Assembly (NCBI GenBank): GCA_036785705.1
Contig: JAWUZG010000070.1
Location: forward strand, 5,157,001-5,221,000
Length of the DNA stretch: 64,000 nucleotides
Source of the DNA: Acanthornis magna
Lineage: Eukaryota; Chordata; Aves; Passeriformes; Acanthizidae
Direction of reading: 5' to 3'
Positions 55,001 to 64,000 of the stretch are shown piece by piece. The notes beneath the pieces were generated by a model, which saw only the letters and a list, made by a program, of their open reading frames with translations, was not told where the DNA came from and ran no database searches. Numbering within the stretch: position 1 is the stretch's first letter; each line of letters opens with the position of its first letter. A program made the translations under genes and the position numbers.

Positions 55001-56011
55001 CCAACAAGTTTTGGTTGGCCTGTCTTATAACACCAGAAGCACACTCCAGTGAGTTTTTCTTATACTACTTTGGAACAGTGCGGTGTTACTTTATTACATG
55101 TGATTTTTCTCTTGTGGCCTAGAATCTTAATCCTGATTCCACTCAAGTTTCATAGCAAAGGTCTTGGTAATATTTGTGTTTTCTTTTAAAAGTGGCTGGG
55201 ATCAGACCTCTAGCCCCTGCCTCTGCTTTGTAATGTTCTGCTTTGAATTTCTTAAATGTTCTGCCCTCAGTCTTTTGCAGGTTGAAATACATGAGAGTTC
55301 AGCTAAATACAACAGAGCAGGAATTACAGCTAAATTCCTCCCAGTACCACTGCTTTTCATATGTTAAAATCAGTAGATCAAATTCAGACAGGAGGTAAGC
55401 AAATGCAACTCCTTTATTTACGCTCATTTGTACCGTATCCGAATTCTGGCCAGTTCCATCAAGTCTTCTAAGCTAATTGCATACAGTTTGTTCCAGTCTT
55501 TTCATCCCATTGCTTACAGCATGATTTGCCTTTCTTGCGTGTAACCATCCTGGAAAAAAGACTCGTGTCTGAAAGGTAATGTAATTGTGTTTTCAATTAT
55601 CCCCTGTGGGAGTAATCCAAACATTATAATATAAGCTAATCGCTTTTTTAAAAGATGGTACACAAAGCTGATGTAAAGAAACTGAAATAAGAATAGAGAC
55701 TATTCAGTGCCCATCTATTTTGTATGTGAGTGGGAGAACAAAGGTAGCCTGCTTTACTCCTACTCCTCCTAACAACCAAACCCATTCACCTCTGTCTTCT
55801 AACACAGGATAGCAACACACATGCTGCAGCTTTTTTCCTAGGCCGCTAGGGATTTGATGTTGTGTCTTGGGCATGTGGCAGCCAAAAAGCATTTATTTAC
55901 CCCTTCATAATTTTCAGGGGCCTATTTTCCTTTCTTGTTTCAGAAAAATTACTTCCATCTGCTAAAAACAGTTGCATAAAACAAATCTGGATAAAGTTAC
56001 AAATTATACTT

Positions 56012-56028
56012 TCTTTTTTTTTTTTTTT
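56012..56028. repeat. Poly-T tract
   Basis: A near-pure run of T, too isolated to assign to a retroposed element. No SINE or processed pseudogene was recognised beside it. Confidence 0.7.
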
Positions 56029-59000
56029 ACACAAATCACTTCATCATTGTTTCTGTCACATTTTTCTTCACTTGTCCTTACTGCACGTCCTAGACCAAGG
56101 CAGTTTCACATATGTGATGCATGGAGCCAGGACTTCTAGTGAGAGCTGTCTGGGAACTCAAATATCTTAAAAACAATGGCTGCCATCATTAGTTCAAAGA
56201 GTCCAATAGATTTTTAAGGGATTTGGATCGAGGCCTGAACTGACTCCAGAGTGCTGAGATGCTTTATTGGTGCTTAATTTGGAGAGCATGGGAGATGTCT
56301 GGGAACCAACTGTTTAAAATGGTAGGCAAAATAGAACTACCCTAAAATACTAATTTTTCTAGAAGCTTATGCTCAGGATATTGAATGTAAGAGTGTAAGG
56401 AAGAATGAGAGAAAAGGTTTATCATCAAGCTAACAACTCCAGTGACACGAATTTAATTGTAATCATACCCTAAGCTTGAAAAAAGTTTGAAGCAGAGCTC
56501 CCAAATAGGTCCAGTTGACTCCTGAAACACTAATTGTGTGTGTCTGCCAGTCATGTGGCACTAGTCAGGTTGCATTAAACATGGATCAAGTTGGTTTAGA
56601 AAAATAGCTGAACTAATTGTTTAATAAAATCACAGGTTTTATTAGGTGATTAGCATAACTTTATATTTTTTGTAGGCTCTGGAGAAAACATGCATTGGCA
56701 GTAACTCATTCCTTATATTTCACTTGCCACTTCTTCCTGCTCTCCTACTCTGACCTCCTGAGTTTTTGCTATGATATTTATAATTGTCTCATCTATTTGC
56801 CTTTATGGAGCATGGAGACTTCTAGAAACCAGACAACAGTACACAATACGGATGGAGAAAAGCAGGAAAAGGGTTGGCTGTAGTGCTTACAGAGGAAAAA
56901 AAAACAAACATAAGGAAAGGTTCTTTTATGACTTTCCTAAATAAGTGTCTTTGGGTTGTACTCAGGCTGTACTCAGGTTCACCTTCCCCTTCAGAATTTC
57001 TGATATTTTTGTTTGCTAAAGATCACAGTCCTCTGCTGCTCCATTCTGTTCTCCATTCCACAGCCACAACTGGGGAAAGTATTTATTCTCATCTGTGTCT
57101 CTGTGGTGAAACTGGCCACTAGGAAAAAGGCCAGTGTTCCATAAAAATAACTGTGCTCAATAATAAATTTGTGCATGAGGTCATATTCTTAACCTGAAAA
57201 TAAGTAGCTAAATAGTTTTTAAAAAAAAGAAGGTTCAAAAAAGCAGCAAGCAGTTTATAAGGAAGAAAGGAGAACCGTAGTTCAGCAACTAATGATGCCT
57301 TTTGGGCTACTTGATACTTCTGTGAGAAGGAGGTTGGAACAAATAATTGTCCTTGAAAGTAATCTCTACAAATATCCTTAATAAACATGAAGTAGTTGGC
57401 ATGGCATGGTGTCACCTTGCAGTGTCTATGATGGTAGGGGTTGTGACAAGAGACTTGTTAGTGAAAATTACAGGAATTGTTCACCGTGAGATGAAGTAAT
57501 TTGATGCAGGGCCATAAAGGCTCTTGTATACTTTTCTTGAGAACTCATAAGTGCTGTAGGTAAAAATCTTTCAATACCTTCATATGATTGTTATCTGTGT
57601 GCACTAAAAATACCATCTGGAGATGACTGCCAAAGAAATCAGTGAGAGGTGCTATTATAAGGGTGTGAGTAAAAAGTAATGTTACCATAACTTCCAGCCA
57701 AGTAGGTATGGTAGCCTGGGGATATATCCTGTGCACATCCTGTCCTTCCTTCTATACATTGCTCTGCACGGGGGTTGATATCCCTGTGGACTGTGCATCC
57801 AGCCTTTCCCTTGGCATGGTGTCCCCACCTCCCCTGCTTTGAGGAACAGCATCATGGCAGCCTCAGGGAGGCCAGGGAAGCCAATGGGAAGCAAAAACCT
57901 TAAAGGAATGCTTAATCATTCTCTTCTTTCCTGTCTTCAAATCATCCCAGAGCAAATGTTTTTACATCAGTAAAAACAAGGAAGGATGTTGGCTCTGAAC
58001 CGTTCAAGTGCTACTTAATACGAGCATGGCTTGGCCAGCAATGTCTGCGCCGTGGGACTGCCTTGGCAGCACCCTCCCAGCCCGTGTGTGGACACCCAGG
58101 GAGTTTCTGCAGGAGCTGAGCCTCGGGAGCCAGGCTCTGGCAGGCTGCAGCTACCCCAGGATCCCATCCCATGGGCACAGCTCCACACATGTGGCTGCTG
58201 TCCGGGCCCAGGAGCTGACAGATGTGACAATGACATCGTGCTCTCTGCAGGCCCACACAGCTGGGGTGAGTGACTAACCCAGCCCGGGCTGTGCACCCAC
58301 ACACTGATGTCAGCAGAGCAGGCCAATAGCTCAGAGTGACTCTCCTTGTCTGCGTGTGCACGTCAGCCACAACAGTGGCAAACCCAACAATGGGAAAGGA
58401 GGGAATCAAAGGAAAACCCAACTTCACATTAGGAGCAAGTGATGTAAAATGGGATGTGTAACTCAGAGAAAGGAATCATCGATATTAGCTCGGTCATTTT
58501 AAAACAAATGAATCATTAGATGACAAAGCCTATAAATTGGTTCATAAACAGTTGTCATGTTAATATGAAAGCTCTGAGATTAATCTGTCTGAAAAATTGC
58601 AATTCGGTTATGAATGGAAATAACAACTAAAATCCAGCATTCATCTTGGCCAGGGTGAATTTTACAAAATAAACTTCTGAGCACACTTCTGAGTTCTATC
58701 CATCCTTGCATGTATCATATGCGTATGCAACCATATGCACTAAAAGTGCTGTCTGGCCACCTGGATTTCAGTTAATTCATTAATATCATTAATTGCAATG
58801 ACTTTGATTTGTTGGTGTTTGAGGGAAAGGCTTCTGTCATTGTTTGCTTGCTGAGTTTTTTGTTGTTTTTCCAAGGTACTTGTTGGCTGCGGTGCAATGA
58901 CTCAAGGTGTATGATTAGTCAGAGTGAGAGCCCTCAATACTTATAGTAATAAAGTTTGCCACATATATTTTTGTTATTTTTCCCTGCAGGGAGGCACTCC

Positions 59001-59099
59001 TAGACTATGTACAAGTTTGAGATTGGTTGCACTTGCTGAGGTAATTGATACCAATCTCCTTTGAAGAGTTTTGTAATTTGAGTTTTGTGGTAGACGGGT

Positions 59100-59540
59100 G
59101 ATGGGCAATCTGATGGGACTCAGGGAGAATGCCACCCTGCCAGGGAGTGAAAGGGGGAGCTGGGAATTACCGTGAGGAGGGAAAATGCTCGGGGAAGGGA
59201 AAATGAAGGAGCCTATGGAAAAAGGGAGCTGTAGGGTTATGAGGACTAACTGGGGAATGAGGACATGGGTTTTGAAGTTCAAAAAAGAAGAATTAAGAAG
59301 CAGTGGGGAAAGGAAACTGAGCCATGGAGCACATGGCTAGGAGCCGTAGTGAGATACAAAGGAAAAGTAGTCCAGGGGACAGAGACTGGCATGAGGAGCT
59401 GGGAGAAGATTTAGAAACAGGCCAGGAACCTGTGCGTGACAGCAGAGGAAGGGAAAAGAACAGGGTGGGGACAAAGGATGAGGAGACGAGACAGGCTGGG
59501 GGTGGAGGGTGGGGCAGCCAAGAGAAAGGAAGATGAGTCT
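59100..59540 (+). repeat. Purine-rich low-complexity stretch
   Basis: The plus strand is strongly biased to G and A over about 440 bases, with many gga, gaag and ggg words. It fits low-complexity polypurine DNA rather than coding sequence. Confidence 0.55.
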
Positions 59541-62500
59541 GTGCCTATTTCAGTGTCCTCCTGGTTCTCACTCCTGGGTCTGGGATTACACAGCCTTTCC
59601 CTTCATCTGCTGTCAGAAGACAGTGTCATCCACTGATAACGTGCATGCATTGACTCCTACACAGGAGACAACCTGTCACAGGGGACAGTCTTTTACTGTT
59701 TGAGACACAGTCACAGTGGCTTGTGGCAAAGCCAGTGGGTCCAGCTTTGTCTCCAGTGTCAGCTGATAGCCCCCACAGGGTATGGGTAGGGAATTTGTGA
59801 GTTTTAGATCAACATGAACAGCCCACAAAGGTTTTAGGGCAAACATTCAGATTGGTAATGGCACTCCTAACACTTGCTTTTCACTCGTAAGTCCCTGTTG
59901 CTTGGGGTTTGCAACTTCAGCATTCTCTTTAAGGCACAGCTGGTTTTTCCCTAGAGCAGTTTTCCCAAATACCATATGAAGTATGAGATGGCCGGAATTC
60001 ATGGCAGCAATTGAACAAGGCAGAGGCAGTAGCTGGCCGTGTCAGTGTCAGAGTGAGCTTCCTCTAGCATTTGCTGGGCTTCTTGGACCATTTAATACCA
60101 CTTTTACAGAGAAAAACAACAGGCAACCAATAAAGTCTGAGCAGGTCCTTCTCCTGCCGCTTCCCTGTAAAGCAGTGAGCTCTTCACACAGATACTGGGT
60201 TGGTGGTAGAAAAGCAAAACCCATTTGCACAGCAATTTATGATCCCTGGAGTAAGGGTTATATAGGGCTACCCCTTTTTGCTCTCCACAAAGATGGGCAT
60301 GTTCTCACAAAATTTCCATTGAGTGCTTGGTGGAAGACTGCACTTGATAAAACTAATAAGGGTGTGACAATGTGGCCTGTGCAGGCATTCATTCTCCAAT
60401 TTTTCCTGAGGAGGAAAAGGACGTAAATTAAATAGTGATTCTTGGGAAATGAGTATTGTTTTATGCATAAAAGGAGACAAAACACTGAGCAATTTAACCT
60501 CCCAGATGCTTGGAAGTTCATGATTGCAGGTCAGCTTTGAGATAATAGCCTGGGCAGTGTTGGGAAAGTCATTTTTTGGCAGATAACAGATTCCATTTTG
60601 GCGTGTGGACAGCGGATTACAGTTCTTTAAACCACCACGAAGAGCTGCGCTAAGCTCTGGTCTCTCCAAGAAACAAACAAGATTTCACAAGAGCCAGCTG
60701 GCTTCAGTTGCACTTACAGTACTTGTAACTTCAGATATCGTGGGAGATGCAGTCATGGTGAACTTGAAGACATATAGGAATGGTTTCGTCGCTGAGAAAG
60801 GGGGGGATTGCAGTACGTGTTTCTCCCAAGCTGGTTGCTGCATGGATGGATGCATTGGGGTGTGGTGGAGCAATAACTGCATCCACCCCAGCACTGAGCG
60901 CTGCCTCAGGCTCATTTGGGAGAGTTCTCCCTCCCTAGAACTAAAAGCTAACGCAGCACAAGGGACCACATCATTTCTTTGCACTTCCAAAGGCATTCCA
61001 GGGCCTGTTTCTCCTTTCTCAAACACTGCTGTGCCGATACCCTGAGCAGTGGTAGCAAGAGATTTAACGTGTTCACTGTTCCACTGGAACTCTGTGTTCT
61101 GCATGTGATGCTTGGTCTGTGACCTGCTGCTGCAGGGTGTTATATGCTCTGGAGAACCCTTCAGTGGGGCCTAGGTTTGGGAATCCATGGAAACCGTCCT
61201 GAAACAAAGAGAAAACAAATGGGAGAGTTGTTGTGACATTCCGTCTGGAATACTATCAGCACAGATTGTTACCAAGAGAGAGTGGCTTAGGGTTGTTTCT
61301 TTATTCTTGCTGTTTTCTACCTGCCAGCTAATACATCCTACAGTAATTATGCAGAGCAAGATTTTGATAGAAATTAAATTCATGATGTAGTAAATTTTTT
61401 TTTTCTTTGAAACGTCTCGCTGATCTCATCTCTCCTTGCCCTTCAGTGTGAAATGATGAAAGCTGCATGATGTGGTAACTCCTGTTCCTTGGGAATAGTC
61501 TCTTTGCTGTATTCCTCCATGAGGTTTCTTTGGCCTTGTAGTATAACATACCAGTGAATGGAAAGAGTATTTTTCTCACTTCCACCTATATTTATATTTC
61601 CAACTGCAGTCCTGTGAATAATGTAACATTCTCCATAATTAGCCCATGTGGGAGTTATGAATCTTATGACCTATATAAGAATCGAATTTAATAGAGAATA
61701 AAGAAGAACCTATAACAAAACTTTCACTATTTCGTGGCCACTTGCTAGGAGACAGACAGTGACTGTGACATTTTTGATTCGTGGGGATTTGTAGTTGATG
61801 TGGAAATGTTTAGAGTTAAAATTGTTGCAGACAGACTTGTTGCAAGCAGCCCTGCTTGAGCAGGGGGGTGGACCAGATGTGCAGAGGTGCTTTCCATCCT
61901 CAGCTGTTTTGTGTTTATGTGAGGATCCGCTTCCTAAGAGTTTGTATGTGCTCTGATCAAATGGGATAATGGGTTTCTGAAATGACAACAACCACACATT
62001 GGCTGTGCCTCTGTATCTGCCCCACAAGCACTGATTTCCCCCCAAGGCAGGGAAAAAGATCTTGCTGTGATCTCTTAATGTGTGTCCAAGCACTTGCAGT
62101 GCAAGTGCAGCTGCTTTACCCTGTAGTGACATCATAAAACGTGTCTTGAGTCCTGAGCAGGGGCCACATCACTTTGGGACACTTTTTGCTGTCCTTCCAG
62201 TGACATGGGATCAGGAGAGTTAAATACCTAAATCATGATCTTGTGGTTATAATGCAATGCTGTGAGAAAGAGATGTGGTTTTATGATTGCTCCCATTAAA
62301 TCATCATACAATAACTTAACAAGTCCAGATTTCTTCGAAATCCAATATTAACTGAAATTCTTTGAGTTCATGATATTTGATTGCAGAGTATTTTTTTTAA
62401 TCGTCTTCTAAAATGTATCTTATCAATCATTATAATGACATTGTTTATTTCCTTAGCCTGGAGTAATTTTGCTAATTTAGATGTATTACTCTCTTCAGTG

Positions 62501-64000
62501 TGGATACACAGAGAGAGGGTGTGTATTTGTGTTTGTATGTAATTAGAGAGAAGGAGAGGGGTGATTTTGATGATTCTGAACTCTAACCCCCATAAATATT
62601 TGTATGTAGGACATTATTTCTTGTTTCTCATAAGATGAGGTCACTACTGCATCTCTTAGATCTGCAACAGCTGCCAGTGCTTCTAGACAGTTCAGATCTT
62701 TTTCCAAGTGCAATCATTTTGGACCACAGAAAATTTGATTTACTTCCAATTTAGGCCTCACTGGATTGTTCATTTTCTCATCTTTAGCCATGCTGGGCTG
62801 TTGTGTTTCCAACATCAACCATTTGTAAAGACAACCCAAACCAAAGTTTTGGCCATCTGTGACCATTCTTAGATTAAGCATATATTGAGAAAATTTTATT
62901 TAGAAAGACATAAACAAGTGTCCGCCGGTGCTTTAGAGGAATAAAGTACTCTTCAGAACTGGAATGGAGACTGTAAGAGGTTTGTAACAGGGATGAGATT
63001 TTTTTTTTCTATTGTTGATGTGATATCTTTCTCCTATTTGTACCAGAAAAAGAAAAAAAGATGAAGAGGGAAGAAAGGAGCTTTTGTTAAAGAAAATATT
63101 AATGAAGGGTCTTAAAGTCTTCAGAAAGGTAAATGAAAAGCTGAACTTCTGTGACAGGTTTTTTTTAAAGAGTAGCCATGCAAGTGGACTTTCTCAGGCA
63201 GTTAATATTCATACATACTTCAAATAGAGAAACTTTGCCTCATAAACGGCACTTACAAAAGTAGGTTGTTTAGTTTTTCGAAAGCTGCTTTCTACAGTAA
63301 CTAATATTTAGAAGGGAAATTTAGTTATAGAGAGGTTTGTGGCTGTTTGCTTCCATCATAAAAGGCAGGTGCAGCATGTGTTTAAGCTGCTGAGCAAAGA
63401 CATAAATATTGATCCAGAATATAAATATCAGCTCTTGATGGTGAAAGAACTAAAAGTTCTGAGGGAAAAGTTGCTATTGAATTTTTAAATTCATGCTCAG
63501 GCTTTGAAGGAAGGGAACCTACTTGAAGTCAAGCAGTTAATGGACTTAAAATTTTTGACATTGCCTGTAACAAGTGAGTGTGTGAGAATTTGGTGGGAGA
63601 CCTTTGGGGTCGACATGTGCTGGAGAAAGGAGATGGATGGTTTTTTCCATTGTTAGCTGAGCACGAGACAGCACGGGAAAAATTTCAGAAAGGACACAGC
63701 TTATCCATCTCTTTTTGGCTAATTGCTACTTGGATATGCACCAAAGAGAGGGATTGGGAAGCCAAGAACCCCAGAGAGTCAGGCAGCTCTGTGATGGAGC
63801 GGTGGCTGAGCCGATATTACATTTTCAGCAGCGGGAAGCTTTCCCTGTTGCCACAGTGGTACAAACCACCTGCAGATGTGTCCTTATGATGTGAAGATGG
63901 ATGAGCTGGAGTCTTCCTGGGTGTCTTTGCTTTCCTGGAGTTCTAATAGCTTTTCAAAAGTGAGGCTTTGTGTTTGTTTGTTTGATTTTAATTCCATAGT

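Larger units (their letters stand above)
43850..64000. other. Intergenic region downstream of BBS12; no recognised gene
   Basis: About 20 kb of AT-rich sequence, by synteny the BBS12-FGF2 interval. The GC-rich first exon of FGF2 is not present. Two GC-richer patches (58020-58330 and a purine-rich 59100-59540) and a tetranucleotide repeat at 49053-49099 stand out. The larger open frames (59983-60426; 60605-61045 plus and 60685-61104 minus) show no domain, start context or exon structure that I can support. Confidence 0.55.

Noticed and set aside
58011..58427. GC-richer patch with frames of 138 and 103 codons on the minus strand
   Set aside because: Overlapping frames on both strands, no family resemblance and no consistent exon structure; treated as compositional.
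61000..64000. FGF2 first exon at the right edge
   Set aside because: FGF2 is the expected next gene by synteny, but no GC-rich exon or FGF2-like translation is present in this window.

Overview
This is a 64 kb piece of vertebrate nuclear genome, almost certainly from a bird. Three lines of evidence point this way. The genes are vertebrate and split by introns with GT/AG boundaries. Two CR1 retrotransposon 3' ends carry the ATTCTATGATT-type tail common in birds and other sauropsids. Interspersed repeats are sparse. The gene order IL21 - centrin (CETN4 position) - BBS12 matches the mammalian 4q27 block (IL2, IL21, CETN4P, BBS12, FGF2). IL2 would therefore be expected beyond the left edge and FGF2 beyond the right edge. 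I cannot name the species.

Layout. (1) 1-3.6 kb: the 5' part of IL21 on the minus strand, with TATA box, coding exon 1 and a 36-base exon 2. The rest of the gene was not recognised and is probably off the left edge. (2) 3.6-35.3 kb: about 32 kb with no gene I can recognise. It holds one CR1 fragment, an (AT)n microsatellite, a diverged direct repeat and a few exon-like intervals of unknown meaning. (3) 35.3-39.9 kb: a complete five-exon centrin gene on the minus strand, with an intact 171-residue reading frame. (4) 39.5-40.3 kb: a CpG-rich island that appears to be a shared divergent promoter for the centrin gene and BBS12. (5) 40.1-43.7 kb: BBS12 on the plus strand, with a non-coding first exon, an intron containing a CR1 fragment, and the whole 709-codon reading frame in exon 2. 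(6) 43.7-64 kb: about 20 kb with no gene I can recognise, presumably the BBS12-FGF2 interval.

How the genes relate. The centrin (basal body/centriole calcium sensor) and BBS12 (a chaperonin-like factor for assembling the ciliary BBSome) are both cilium/basal-body genes and start about 0.2 kb apart in opposite directions. Joint control is plausible. The shared region has two CCAAT boxes, GC boxes and an RFX X-box-like element. IL21 is an immune cytokine with its own TATA promoter and is a neighbour by ancestry only.

Most of the window is non-coding. I found no tRNA, rRNA, CRISPR, intact transposon or viral gene. No clearly undescribed system stands out; the best leads are the divergent ciliary promoter, the intact centrin at a locus that is a pseudogene in humans, and several splice-bounded open intervals in the IL21-CETN4 gap.
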